In this document: one piece after another, positions 1 through 7,521 of the stretch | Layout of the letters: the number at the start of each line of letters is the position of its first letter | How positions within the stretch are numbered: the stretch's first letter is position 1 | Origin: Streptomyces coacervatus | GTDB taxonomy: Bacteria; Actinomycetota; Actinomycetes; Streptomycetales; Streptomycetaceae | NCBI RefSeq assembly: GCF_029223485.1 | Contig: NZ_JARHTP010000041.1 | Coordinates: 1 to 34,400 of the forward strand | Direction of reading: 5' to 3' | Length of the DNA: 34,400 bases | Translations under genes and position numbers: made by a program | The notes under the pieces: generated by a model | Seen by the model: only the letters and a program-made list of their open reading frames with translations | What the model was told of the DNA's origin: nothing | Database searches by the model: none

Positions 1-91
1 AGCGCGCGACGCGAACCACGTCGCCGCACACTGGAAAGAGGCACTGAACCAGTTCTCACTCTTCTTCGAGGACCGGCTCAGCATCCAATGA
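1..91 (+). CDS. 3' end of an unidentified protein gene (partial)
   Basis: An open frame enters from the left edge (first full codon at base 2) and ends at TGA 89-91. The visible 29 residues end in FFEDRLSIQ and include an aromatic-rich, mildly amphipathic stretch (HWKEALNQFSLFF). This is too short to assign a family. It faces the minus-strand PD-(D/E)XK-like gene, and about 60 bases separate the two stops. The codons have the high third-position GC usual for Streptomyces, so a real gene end is likely, but its function is unknown. Confidence 0.55.
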   Translation, partial: ARDANHVAAHWKEALNQFSLFFEDRLSIQ

Positions 92-153
92 AACCAGGCG
101 ACTTACACAAGATCACTGACACGCCCGGCACGATCCGCCTCTACGAGTGCGGC

Positions 154-1173
154 CTACTGCGCCTTGTAGGTGGTGAGGTAGCTCAGCGCGGCGCTGTAAG
201 CAGTCACCATGTCATTGAGGTCGGCGGCGCTGTCGAGCACCACAGAGCTTCCGTGGCCCCCGTCTTTATATCCGTAGTACGTGGGGTGCCCGCGCCGCGG
301 TCCCCCGGACTTGAAGCCGTCAGCGTCGGGAGCAACCACCAGCCTCCGCACGGCAGGGCCCGCGTGCCGGACGAAGCTGTGGCGAGCGAGCCAAGCCCGG
401 TGTCGGTCGGCGAGCGCTCCGTTGGCTGCCGCTGTCGCTTCTGGTGTCTGCACCATGATGCGGATCTCGAACGGAGTATCGGTTCCGCGTTTCGGAACGA
501 GGCGCTGTATCTCCACGAGAACGTAACCATCGTGGGTCTGGCGCCAAGCGCAGACGTTCGCAGCCCCACTCCGCGAGCGCTGTTGTTTCTCGAAGACTGT
601 TCCTGGCGGAGCGGCGGCCTGCGTCTGCGCCACCAGCCGCCGCAACCGCAGTGCGTCACTGAGTACGGTTGAAGCCTGATTCGCCGGCCCCGTCACCTCG
701 GCCTCCAGCTTTTCGAGCTGCTGCAGCGCTCGGTCGGATAACAGCCGAGCGAGATCGTCGCCGGAGGTATGCCAGCCGCCGAGCAGACTGGCGATGGTGA
801 GGCTGTGGGACCACGTGCTCGGCACGCCTGGGATGGGATCGTGGTTCAGCCCCACCACGTATCGCTCCGCCATAGGTATGCCGATCACGTCTGCCCAAGC
901 GTCATAGGCCGCGAACTGTTCGCCGTGAGCACTGGCGCCGAGCTTCACCTCCATGACTGCGCGCTCCGTGTCATCGAGAAGGATCACGAAGTCCAGTCGG
1001 CCGGCGGGAGCTGCTCTGTGCGCCTTCACCCGGGACTCACGCCGGATGGTGATCGTGCCCGGAGTCAGCCGCAACGCCGATCTCAACGGTTCTGGATCAA
1101 GCTCGGCGAGGAAGCACAGCAAGTCTGACCAGTCGTCTTCGGTGCGCAGAAGGCGCGTGAGTCCATAGACCAT
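154..1173 (-). CDS. PD-(D/E)XK nuclease-like protein
   Basis: 339-residue soluble protein. Residues about 59-78 (RLDFVILLDDTERAVMEVKLG) fit the PD-(D/E)XK nuclease core: D61 on one strand, then E75-x-K77 on the next, followed by a Gln in the next helix (HGEQFAAY). This pattern is typical of small stand-alone members that bind Mg and cut DNA. The C-terminal half has no motif I recognise; it is rich in basic residues and ends in an alanine/tyrosine helix. It has no signal peptide or membrane segment. It starts at ATG 1173, with a palindrome about 75 bases upstream that could be an operator. It lies alone, convergent with the gene tail at the left edge. It may be cargo of the neighbouring element, for example a defence or restriction function, but that is inference. 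Family call is moderate; biological role unknown. Confidence 0.6.
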   Translation of the reverse strand: MVYGLTRLLRTEDDWSDLLCFLAELDPEPLRSALRLTPGTITIRRESRVKAHRAAPAGRLDFVILLDDTERAVMEVKLGASAHGEQFAAYDAWADVIGIPMAERYVVGLNHDPIPGVPSTWSHSLTIASLLGGWHTSGDDLARLLSDRALQQLEKLEAEVTGPANQASTVLSDALRLRRLVAQTQAAAPPGTVFEKQQRSRSGAANVCAWRQTHDGYVLVEIQRLVPKRGTDTPFEIRIMVQTPEATAAANGALADRHRAWLARHSFVRHAGPAVRRLVVAPDADGFKSGGPRRGHPTYYGYKDGGHGSSVVLDSAADLNDMVTAYSAALSYLTTYKAQ

Positions 1174-1248
1174 TGCCGGACGCTACAGGAAACGACTGAC
1201 AGTGAGGATTGTCGATGGCACCGCTCGGGACGGCGTATGCGCAGGCCG

Positions 1249-1265
1249 TTAGGTCACTGACCTAA
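1249..1265. promoter_or_regulatory. Perfect 8-bp inverted repeat, possible operator
   Basis: The sequence TTAGGTCA-C-TGACCTAA is a perfect palindrome with a single central base. It lies about 76 bases upstream of the ATG of the PD-(D/E)XK-like gene, the distance expected for a repressor or activator site at its promoter. The rest of the 300-base interval between 1174 and 1475 shows no convincing gene. Confidence 0.4.
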
Positions 1266-1475
1266 GTTCGGTGCAGAGGCCGGCTCGAACCGCGACGGCG
1301 CGACGGCCAGAGAGCCAGCGGTGCAGCCAGCGAAAAGGCCCCCGTTCGAGGACATCGAACTCCAGCTGTAGCGCGCACTGCCCAACGCCAATGAGCCGAA
1401 AAATCACGCGAGTCCCTGATCCCCCGTGCTCGTGGCCAGCGCTCGACTCAGCGGCTCACACCGAGGCCGAATCGA

Positions 1476-2363
1476 TCATGATTGCGCTTCTGTGGCTTTC
1501 GCCTGCTCGATCTTGGACTGTGCGGCCGTGAGCGTCATGGTGCCGTCGCACACAGCACGGTGCAGAGAGTTTTCCAATCGGTCATCCATGCGCGCCTGGG
1601 AGAGTGGCACAGGGCGCAGATTCGCCGGGTCGGAAGGGGCCCCGCCTAGTTCCAGGGGGACGATGTGGTCTTCCTCGTAGTGCGAGGGGTCCTTGTCCGC
1701 CGCGCTGGACGACGCGAGCTGTTGTCTCTTCAGACGCTCGGTCACGTTGACCGGCGGGCGGATCGTCTCCGTCCAGCCCGGCACACAGATGGTCGAGTGG
1801 ATCGTGGACTGAGTCACGGCCGGATTGATGGCCCCAGTCGCGCCACTCGGTACGGTGGGCACCGGAGTGCGAGTTGCTTCACTCGTCGCCACGAGGTGCA
1901 GCGAGCCGTGCCTGATTGTCCCGCTCTCGACGAGGTACCAACCCGCGTAGTCAGCGGTGCTTCCATCCGTGTGCACGGCGTGGAGGTGGACGTCAACCAT
2001 GTTTCCGTTCACGTTGTCGATGCTGATCACATCGGCGGCGGTGTCGGCGAAGCCGCCCGCGAAGTCGGCATAGGGCCGGCCGAGGTAGCTTCCCCCTAGA
2101 TCCCATGCCCGCTGGTAGTCGTGGGCGTTGATTGCGGCGTAGAAGCTCTCGACGACAGAGGCAGGATCCGCCGGAGTACTGCTGGGAGCTGGGGGCGGCA
2201 CCGGCGGCGTGGACGGCGTTGCCGGTATGGAAGGCATTGCCGAGGTGCTGGGCGGAAGAGGTGGCGGTCTGGTTGTGGTCGGGGTACCAGCGTGCTTGGT
2301 ACAGCCGGCGAGACCGAGGCTGACGGCGAGACCGAGAGTGGCAGCGGCTTTCGACGCCTTCAT
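1476..2363 (-). CDS. Lipoprotein with C-terminal HNH-type motif
   Basis: 295 residues. The N-terminus is a lipoprotein signal peptide: Lys at positions 2 and 5, a hydrophobic run, and the lipobox LAGC with the lipidated Cys at 21. A Pro/Thr/Ser-rich linker follows (about residues 25-68), then a domain starting SVVESFYAAINAHDYQRAWDL that resembles NTF2-like/lipoprotein stress domains. The C-terminal part contains HYEEDHIVPLELGG followed by DPANLRPVP, the usual DH...L..GG...NL form of HNH endonuclease-like proteins in actinobacteria. The product is therefore probably anchored outside the membrane and may act on nucleic acid outside the cell. The ATG at 2363 has only a weak GGTGG ribosome site. 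It lies between the nuclease-like gene and the satellite-like module; whether it belongs to the element is unclear. Confidence 0.65.
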   Translation of the reverse strand: MKASKAAATLGLAVSLGLAGCTKHAGTPTTTRPPPLPPSTSAMPSIPATPSTPPVPPPAPSSTPADPASVVESFYAAINAHDYQRAWDLGGSYLGRPYADFAGGFADTAADVISIDNVNGNMVDVHLHAVHTDGSTADYAGWYLVESGTIRHGSLHLVATSEATRTPVPTVPSGATGAINPAVTQSTIHSTICVPGWTETIRPPVNVTERLKRQQLASSSAADKDPSHYEEDHIVPLELGGAPSDPANLRPVPLSQARMDDRLENSLHRAVCDGTMTLTAAQSKIEQAKATEAQS

Positions 2364-2570
2364 AGATCACCACCGGCGGGACAGGCGTGCAATCGCAGGA
2401 GGAAACAAGACCACGGCATGGACGGCGAGGGGGTGCCTGGTGAGCCGCCATTGCCACTGTTGGCCGAGCACCCGGTGACGGTGACCGGGACGCCCAGTCC
2501 TGTTGCATCCATTTCGGCAGGTGCAGCAGTCGAAGACGTTTACGCGCTCTAAGTTTACTTTGCCGCATAT

Positions 2571-2598
2571 ATGCCTGCAGTACGGGATCAGGCATTTT
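2571..2598. terminator. Short hairpin followed by T-run
   Basis: ATGCCTG (2571-2577) pairs with CAGGCAT (2589-2595) around an 11-base loop. TTTT follows on the plus strand. It could be a weak terminator, but no intact plus-strand gene precedes it. The surrounding 2364-2893 interval holds no intact gene that I can support and is less GC-rich than its surroundings around 2530-2600. Confidence 0.25.
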
Positions 2599-2665
2599 GC
2601 AGACCTGGCACTCCACCCCAGTTTCGCCCCAGGTCTCTACCCTCTGCTTCTGTGAGGAGCGTGCG

Positions 2666-2726
2666 ATGGCCGAGCCGGTACGCGCCCGTCGGCTGACGGA
2701 CGAGGCGAGACGCACCCTGCAGACGT
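2666..2726 (+). pseudogene. Probable 5' fragment of an IS630-type transposase
   Basis: ATG 2666 is preceded by GAGGAG and begins MAEPVRARRLTDE. This closely resembles the N-terminus of Streptomyces IS630-family transposases as I remember it (MAEPVRVRRLTD...). After about residue 20 the reading diverges into sequence without the helix-turn-helix or DDE core, so only the start is present. It probably marks an old insertion or a recombination scar between the lipoprotein gene and the terminase gene. The identification rests on about 13 residues. Confidence 0.35.
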
Positions 2727-2893
2727 ACTGGGCTCCAACGCCATCGACGTTGCTCGCGGACTGGCCCACATGCACGTTCGCCAGGCCCGTTCTTGTCGCC
2801 GCCAGCATGCGCTCATTGCCCTTCTCGGACATCACTGCCGGACGCACGCCTCATGGCTCCGCGCCGGTCACCCTTCCAGCCCTAGAGCACGCG

Positions 2894-3382
2894 TCACTCG
2901 CGATCAGCGAGCCTCGGATCGACGCGATCGGTGGTGGAGAGCAGTTCGTTGCGGCGGTGTCGGGCAGCGGCGTCCGCGGCGGTGACGACCGCGAGTCCCA
3001 GGGCTGCGCGGTACTTGGCTCCCATGCCCAACTGCTTTTCGCAGCGCTCCGCAATCTGGATCGCGGCGTTGGCCACTTGGAAGAGGGGATTGGGAACCAT
3101 CTGGCCTTGGCTGCCCCTGACCAGTGGCTCGGCGTCGGCCATCGCGGAGAACCGACAGTAGCGGTTCACCGCGTCTATCCACCGGACCACCAGCATCTCG
3201 TCCACGGGCGTCAGGATCCCAGAGACGCCGTCAGCCCAATAGGAATTCCACGCCGCTATAGCTGGGCCACTCAGACCTTCCGGCGTTTGCATAACCTGCG
3301 TCGCCGGAATGGGCGTGTAGCGGATGCCGTTACGCTTGTCCACCAGCTCGGTCGCCAGCTTCTTCTTGGGGCCTGTTGCCAT
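2894..3382 (-). CDS. Phage terminase small subunit, P27-like
   Basis: 162 residues from ATG 3382, preceded by GGAGAAAGG at suitable distance; the longer open frame upstream has no ribosome site. The central part (LSGPAIAAWNSYW, then TPVDEMLVVRWIDAVNRYCRF, then GSQGQMVPNPLFQVA and ERCEKQLGMG) follows the layout of P27-family small terminases. In that family an N-terminal helical DNA-binding part is followed by a G-Q-x-x-x-NP motif and a closing helix with E..LG. Small terminases recognise phage DNA for packaging. No large terminase, portal or capsid gene is visible here. A lone small terminase downstream of integrase and replication genes is the arrangement used by phage satellites to redirect helper packaging; it could equally be a remnant of a prophage. 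Confidence 0.7.
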   Translation of the reverse strand: MATGPKKKLATELVDKRNGIRYTPIPATQVMQTPEGLSGPAIAAWNSYWADGVSGILTPVDEMLVVRWIDAVNRYCRFSAMADAEPLVRGSQGQMVPNPLFQVANAAIQIAERCEKQLGMGAKYRAALGLAVVTAADAAARHRRNELLSTTDRVDPRLADRE

Positions 3383-3457
3383 CGAGCCCGCCTTTCTCCA
3401 GGGCGAGCACAATCGCTTCGCCTAATTCAGAGTCTACGCGAAAAATAGGGAAACTCG

Positions 3458-3483
3458 TTGACCCAGACGATCTTGGGTATAGG
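3458..3483 (+). promoter_or_regulatory. Weak promoter-like sequence
   Basis: TTGACC (3458-3463) and TATAGG (3478-3483) resemble -35 and -10 boxes but are only 14 bases apart. About 45 bases downstream lies GGAGAGG and ATG 3528, which opens a frame beginning MATVEAKTGSDHGVFKKRGRG. That frame then runs into repeat-rich sequence, so I do not call a gene. Confidence 0.2.
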
Positions 3484-3649
3484 GACGTCTGGCGGATACC
3501 TACCGAGGGAGATCGGAGAGGCACCGATGGCAACCGTTGAGGCTAAAACGGGGAGCGATCACGGTGTATTTAAAAAAAGAGGGCGAGGGGTCACGTGGGT
3601 ACTACCCTCCGTGAACTTTCGACCCCCATACCCCCATGCGACCAGTCAG

Positions 3650-3780
3650 CGGCCACCATCCGGGGTGGTCCTGTGCGGGGCCCTGAGGCCGGTCACCATC
3701 CGGCGGAGGGTCGAAGGTACTGAGACCGGTCACCACCCCAACCACCCCGGAGATCCCCGGAGGGTAACGGCCACCACCCC
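3650..3780. repeat. Four iteron-like direct repeats, about 40-bp period
   Basis: The motif CGGYCACCAYCC occurs four times in the same orientation, starting at 3650, 3690, 3727 and 3768, so the spacings are 40, 37 and 41 bases. The first two copies share CGG[CT]CACCATCCGG and the last two share CGG[CT]CACCACCCC. Regular spacing near four helical turns is typical of initiator-binding iterons. The array lies in a non-coding stretch between the ATPase gene and the terminase gene of the element. Confidence 0.55.
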
Positions 3781-3789
3781 GCTTGCATG

Positions 3790-4180
3790 GTGCACCTCCG
3801 CACCAGCAACAGCGGTGTTCTTCTCCGTCCACCCCTCGTCATCCGTCATCGACCGTCACCCGCCTTTAGGCCAGTCGACGAAGATTGGACTTCACAGTGA
3901 GATTGGCCAATGAAGCCATTCAATCTTTCCTTTCAATACAGTACCCCGATCTTGCTTTTATTGATCTTTGTCCACCGCCCCAAAGGCCCCCTCACAACGT
4001 GGTACCAGGTACCGGGCTTACGCCCGGGTACCTGGGTACCGCGTCATTACTGGGAACCTCGCGGTACCCAGGAACTAGTTCCCATGATCGGGTACTACGT
4101 AATGATTTACATTTCTTCCATTTTTCACAGCATTCATGCGCCCGTTTCTTATGAGCCATCGGAGGGTGAAAAGAATCTTG
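3790..4180. other. Candidate replication origin, AT-rich
   Basis: This stretch, especially 3890-3970 and 4090-4150, is visibly richer in A and T than the flanks, with runs such as TTTCCTTTCAATACAG and GCTTTTATTG. It is bounded by the iteron-like repeats on one side and by the GGTACC palindrome cluster on the other, and lies just beyond the replication ATPase gene. Iterons plus an AT-rich region plus inverted repeats is the usual make-up of an origin. No gene is convincing here. The assignment is inference from layout. Confidence 0.35.
4001..4082. repeat. Cluster of GGTACC sites and nested palindromes
   Basis: GGTACC occurs five times (4001, 4008, 4027, 4035, 4063). The first two copies (4001-4017) and the next two (4022-4040) form an imperfect inverted repeat around TTAC, differing by one extra C in each right-hand copy. 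GGAACTAGTTCC (4071-4082) is a perfect 12-bp palindrome that contains the TAG stop of the ATPase gene. The cluster could be a transcription terminator for the replication operon, a protein-binding array or part of an origin. Confidence 0.5.
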
Positions 4181-5349
4181 TCCCGGCGTCCAGTCACCTG
4201 AGAGTGGATATCCCCCGTGGTCGCCCCTGGGTTCGCTTCGACGAACGCCATGACGCCATCGATCACCTTCTGGTCCGGCGTGGTCGACACGTCGCCGTCC
4301 TCGGGCTCTGAGTCGCCACCCTGGGGCCGCTGTGCGGCGTCGAGGACTATGGACGTCCCCGAGGTACCGTCGGCGTCGGTGAACGTCTGGGAGCGCGGTG
4401 CGAACCAGAGGTCGTCGATCTCGGCAACGTTTTTCTGGGCTTTGGTGATGACCTTGAGCGTGCCCTCGTTCGAGTAACGCCGGACTTCGAACTCGGCATC
4501 GACTGCGCCGAGCACTGCCGTCGCCCCCCGCGCCTTGCCTGTCTCGTGGCCGCTGTGGTGGACGAGGGCGACGCAGGCACCGGTCGTCACTCTGAGCACA
4601 TCGAGCGCACTGACCACGACACCCATGTCCGTGTTGTCGTTCTCGTTCACGCCCACGGTGCAACGGGCCTGAGTGTCGAATATGATGAATTCGATGCCCT
4701 CGCACCGCGCGTACGCCACAAGGTTGGCCATTTGATCCGGGTCTGAGATCTGGACGGCTTTCGGGTAGAAGAGCACACCCATCGGGCGTCCCTTATCCGC
4801 CTCCCAAGCCAATGCCCGTTCGCTGAAAAAGTCGACACCTTCGGCGATCACATAGAGCACTTTCGCCTTGCGGCATCGCATGCCCGCCCATGACATTCCG
4901 TTGGCGACGGATCCGGCGATATCCAGCATGACAAAGGATTTGAGACTCTTGGGCGGCCCGTAGAGCCGCACGAGGGTATTCAGAAAAAGCCAGCCCGTGA
5001 CCAGCGCGTCCGGTTTCGGGATGAAACGGAGTTGCTCCGTGGTCATGATCTCGACCGCGAACGCTTCGGCGTCGCCGCCCTCCTTGAGTCGCCGTTCCCG
5101 CTCTTCGAGCGCCAGCCGCCGGTGGCGTTCTCTGGCCTCCTGCTGCGCGGCGTAGCGTGTGAACTCAAGATCGTTCTTGAGCTCGGCCATGAGCCGCGCC
5201 TTCTGCATGGGCGTGAATTCTTCGGGCTCCGGGTCGTTGAGCTCGGCCTCGGTGTAGGGCAGCGGCGTGTTGATCACGCCTTTGGGTGACCCGGCCATAG
5301 CCTTGCGGTCGAGATCGAAACGCTGATCTGCCCACGGGTCAGTGGTCAT
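4075..5349 (-). CDS. RepA/AAA_25-like replication ATPase
   Basis: 424 residues from ATG 5349, which overlaps the stop of the upstream gene as ATGA; the longer open frame has no support. After a charged helical N-terminus (about residues 50-90, likely coiled coil) lies GPPKSLKS at 131-138, a Walker A variant common in RecA-fold helicases of mobile elements. IEFIIFDT follows with the Walker B Asp at 225, then a VHHSGH motif near the sensor position. This is the RepA/DnaB-like hexameric helicase fold (AAA_25). The C-terminus (about 355-424) looks like a winged helix and could bind origin DNA. Paired with the prim-pol gene two places upstream, it would drive element replication. It ends inside a palindrome cluster next to the candidate origin. 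Confidence 0.75.
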   Translation of the reverse strand: MTTDPWADQRFDLDRKAMAGSPKGVINTPLPYTEAELNDPEPEEFTPMQKARLMAELKNDLEFTRYAAQQEARERHRRLALEERERRLKEGGDAEAFAVEIMTTEQLRFIPKPDALVTGWLFLNTLVRLYGPPKSLKSFVMLDIAGSVANGMSWAGMRCRKAKVLYVIAEGVDFFSERALAWEADKGRPMGVLFYPKAVQISDPDQMANLVAYARCEGIEFIIFDTQARCTVGVNENDNTDMGVVVSALDVLRVTTGACVALVHHSGHETGKARGATAVLGAVDAEFEVRRYSNEGTLKVITKAQKNVAEIDDLWFAPRSQTFTDADGTSGTSIVLDAAQRPQGGDSEPEDGDVSTTPDQKVIDGVMAFVEANPGATTGDIHSQVTGRRDKILFTLRWLIRNGRMNAVKNGRNVNHYVVPDHGN

Positions 5350-5912
5350 TGCCTCGATCCCCCCTCGCCGCTTACGAGGATCACGGGGACCCATCTGTTG
5401 CGGGGCGCACACAGAGTGTCGGGAATGCCGGAGACCGTGCCATGGAGAACTGGGCACGACGATTGATGTTCGATCTTGAGATGGTCGAACCCAAGGGCAT
5501 CCCGATAGGCCACGGACGACGAGTGCCAGTGGCCGGACGCATCGGCCGCAGCGATGCGGCAGGCGATACCAGAGGGCGCGTCCTTGACGGTTGTCATCAC
5601 GGCACGTTGGGCCGCGCCGTCCTTGTCCGGGGTCCACCGGCAACCGTCCCAGACGTGCCAACCGATGCCGTGCACATACAGCAGGCGGTCCTTGAAGAGG
5701 CGGGCGAGAAGTTCGGCGATGAGTACCTGGCCACAGTGCGGCTCCAGCTCTCGCTCGGCCACCTGAGCCATTCGATCCGCACGCCTGGTCAGACAGTCGT
5801 CTTCAGTACAGCTGAACGACCAGCCACCGTGGGGGCAGTGAAGGTCCTCATCGGGCTCCTGCGCTGGCAGGGACAATGGCCCCTGAATAGTGCGTGCTTG
5901 AGTATCAGCCAT
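5346..5912 (-). CDS. Small protein resembling a D5/P4 primase N-terminus
   Basis: 188 residues. It has a Cys/His cluster near residues 26-40 (CPHGGWSFSCTEDDC), possibly a zinc site. At about 73-95, KDRLLYVHGIGWHVWDGCRW resembles the region before the helicase domain in P4/D5-type primase-helicases of phages and plasmids, where a 'YV.G.GWH.WDG.RW' stretch is usual. The rest does not continue into the known D5_N or helicase domains. The protein ends at TGA, which overlaps the ATPase start. It could be a truncated relic whose helicase part was replaced by the separate ATPase, or a real adaptor subunit. The start ATG 5912 overlaps the primase stop (TGATG), so it is translationally coupled and presumably expressed. 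Confidence 0.55.
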   Translation of the reverse strand: MADTQARTIQGPLSLPAQEPDEDLHCPHGGWSFSCTEDDCLTRRADRMAQVAERELEPHCGQVLIAELLARLFKDRLLYVHGIGWHVWDGCRWTPDKDGAAQRAVMTTVKDAPSGIACRIAAADASGHWHSSSVAYRDALGFDHLKIEHQSSCPVLHGTVSGIPDTLCAPRNRWVPVILVSGEGGSRQ

Positions 5913-6796
5913 CAGGTGCCACTCCCACCCTTGTATGTCGAGCGGATATGACGCCGCACGTCGGCTTCACTCCACGGCCGGCCGCTGATCTCCATCTGCT
6001 GCATGGCCTGCCGCAGCAGGGCTGCAGTCTCTCGGGGCGTCAGACCCTTGTCGCGCAACGCCCGCGCGCCCCACGCGATGGCGTTGTCCTGCTCTCCGGG
6101 CCGGACATTCTCCAGCCACCTGACGATGCCCGCTGTACCGCTCCGGAGGGGCGCCCTGACTTGCCCACAGGGTTGAGGGCCTCGCACCCCCCGGACGGCC
6201 GTCCAAGGAGCCATCGCGGTGCGTATCGCGTCCAGGAGACACGGAGGGGCCTTGGGTATGTCGGGTATCGGCAGTTCCTGGACCACCGTGTAGGCACCCT
6301 CGGCGGTACAGGACGGAGGCGCCACGGCATAGCCGCCTGATCCGAGCAGGTCGATGCCCGGCATGCCCTGCCCTTTGAACAGATTGATCTTCCGGGGCAA
6401 CCGTGCACCGTCGGGCCACACGTAGTACAGGTGCAGGCCGCCAGACGGGGTCCTGACCGTGTAGGTGTCCATGAGGGACTCGTCGCCCAGGCCGGCCCGT
6501 AGAGCTTCCAGCGATCTGGGCCCGTCGTTTTTGGGGTCGACGTCTAGGATCCAGATACCAGACTCAGCGTCGGTCGCGATACCCACGTTCGCCTTGGGCC
6601 ACTGGCCGAACCAATGGACAATGGTCGTGATGTCGCTCGTGGCGTCGAGGAAACCACGCGTGCCTGGCAGCGGCTCTTTGCTGCCCGGGGATAGAGGGAA
6701 CACCTTCCAGCCGTGCAGCGCATAGTTGATGGCGGCGACGACCGGCGGGGTGGGCTCCTGCGTCCAGTTCCCCGGTGGCTTGGTCGCTTCAGTCAT
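5912..6796 (-). CDS. Prim-pol type bifunctional DNA primase/polymerase
   Basis: 294 residues from ATG 6796 (a GTG one codon earlier is also possible). The N-terminal two thirds match the bifunctional primase/polymerase N-terminal domain (archaeo-eukaryotic primase fold). ILDVDPKND supplies D85 and D87; TPSGGLHLYY supplies H122; GIDLLGSGGYAVAPPS supplies D149 and the conserved glycine/proline end. These are the metal-binding and nucleotide-binding motifs in their usual order. The C-terminal part (about 225-294) is a helical domain seen in many element primases. The protein would prime, and possibly extend, element DNA replication. Start and stop both overlap neighbouring genes by single bases (TGATG), so it belongs to one operon with the small proteins and the ATPase. 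Confidence 0.85.
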   Translation of the reverse strand: MTEATKPPGNWTQEPTPPVVAAINYALHGWKVFPLSPGSKEPLPGTRGFLDATSDITTIVHWFGQWPKANVGIATDAESGIWILDVDPKNDGPRSLEALRAGLGDESLMDTYTVRTPSGGLHLYYVWPDGARLPRKINLFKGQGMPGIDLLGSGGYAVAPPSCTAEGAYTVVQELPIPDIPKAPPCLLDAIRTAMAPWTAVRGVRGPQPCGQVRAPLRSGTAGIVRWLENVRPGEQDNAIAWGARALRDKGLTPRETAALLRQAMQQMEISGRPWSEADVRRHIRSTYKGGSGT

Positions 6797-7125
6797 CACG
6801 CACCACCTCGGCCCTGCTCAGCACGCCAGCGCCGCACCGCTGAATGCAAATGTTCTTCGATTGCCGGACATCCCTCGCTGTGGTCAATGACGACGTGGAC
6901 AACCGGGACTTGACCAAGTTGCTGGAGACGACGTCGTTCGGCGCGGTTGGGTAGACGGAGGCTCAGGGTTGCACCGCACGGGCATTGGCCGGTCGCGTAC
7001 ATGATGCGGCGCCGGATGATGCCTTCCCGCACCGCCGCCGGCGCGTCCTCGGGAGCTGGCCCCGGGGCGATGAACTTAACCCTCAACCCACCGATCTGAG
7101 CAGTGAAGACCTCGGGGCGACTCAT
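6796..7125 (-). CDS. Small Cys-containing protein of the element
   Basis: 109 residues from ATG 7125, chosen because this ATG overlaps the upstream stop (ATGA). It contains GQCPCGATLSLRLP and later SEGCPAIEEHLH, so a CxC...C-type metal site is possible. A basic helix (NRAERRRLQQLG) lies between them. No family recognised. Its place between two replication-module genes suggests an accessory or regulatory role. Confidence 0.6.
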   Translation of the reverse strand: MSRPEVFTAQIGGLRVKFIAPGPAPEDAPAAVREGIIRRRIMYATGQCPCGATLSLRLPNRAERRRLQQLGQVPVVHVVIDHSEGCPAIEEHLHSAVRRWRAEQGRGGA

Positions 7126-7388
7126 GCTGCTTCCCCGTTCTTGCGGGCGCGCCGGGCCTGGGCGGAGCGCAGGGCCATCCTCAGGAAGTGGGCCTTGCGC
7201 GCGCACGCTGCACGGCGAGCCCGCTCTTCGGGGGTAAGACTGCCGTCGGGGTCGACCAGCTTGTCGAACCTGCCCATGGAGGCAGCACGCGCGGCGGCAG
7301 TGGCGTCGGAGCGGTCGGCTTCGTAGGCCCAGCGTTCGAATGCGGCGATCTGAGCGCGGAGGGACCGCTCTTCGGGAGTCGTGCTCAT
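7122..7388 (-). CDS. Small helical protein common in Streptomyces elements
   Basis: 88 residues, nearly all predicted helix and very rich in Ala, Arg and Glu. It has a central FDKLVDPDGSLTPEERARRA stretch and a basic tail (MALRSAQARRARKNGEAA). Similar short proteins with a 'VDPDG.L.PEER..RA..ARKA' core are frequent in integrated elements and phages of Streptomyces; I know of no proven function. ATG 7388 is preceded by GAGG at 6-base spacing. A gap of about 130 bases to the upstream gene could hold a second promoter. Confidence 0.65.
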   Translation of the reverse strand: MSTTPEERSLRAQIAAFERWAYEADRSDATAAARAASMGRFDKLVDPDGSLTPEERARRAACARKAHFLRMALRSAQARRARKNGEAA

Positions 7389-7521
7389 GGAAATCCTCGC
7401 GGGGGCGCGTTTTGTCGCCCTCCCGCTGAGGAGGTGCCTACTCGCAAGATTGGTTGAGCGGCAGCTTGCGATCTACCGGCACAGAGCTATTAAGGCATAG
7501 AGTACCAGAGCGCTGTACGGA

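Noticed and set aside
1993..2847. Long minus-strand open frame (284 codons) overlapping the lipoprotein gene start
   Set aside because: It overlaps a convincing lipoprotein gene in another frame, its sequence is Arg-rich like typical high-GC shadow frames, and no start has a ribosome site. A short part near 2480-2600 (MPDPVLQAYMRQSKLRARKR) looks less shadow-like but is unsupported.
2597..3448. Plus-strand open frame of 283 codons
   Set aside because: Only the MAEPVRARRLTDE start looks real; the rest is the complement of the terminase gene.
3650..3780. CRISPR array
   Set aside because: The repeats are only about 12-14 bases, imperfect, with no cas genes; iterons fit better.
3528..3913. Plus-strand open frame starting MATVEAKTGSDHG
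   Set aside because: It has a ribosome-like site, but the frame runs through the iteron-like repeats with Pro/Thr-rich content and no domain.
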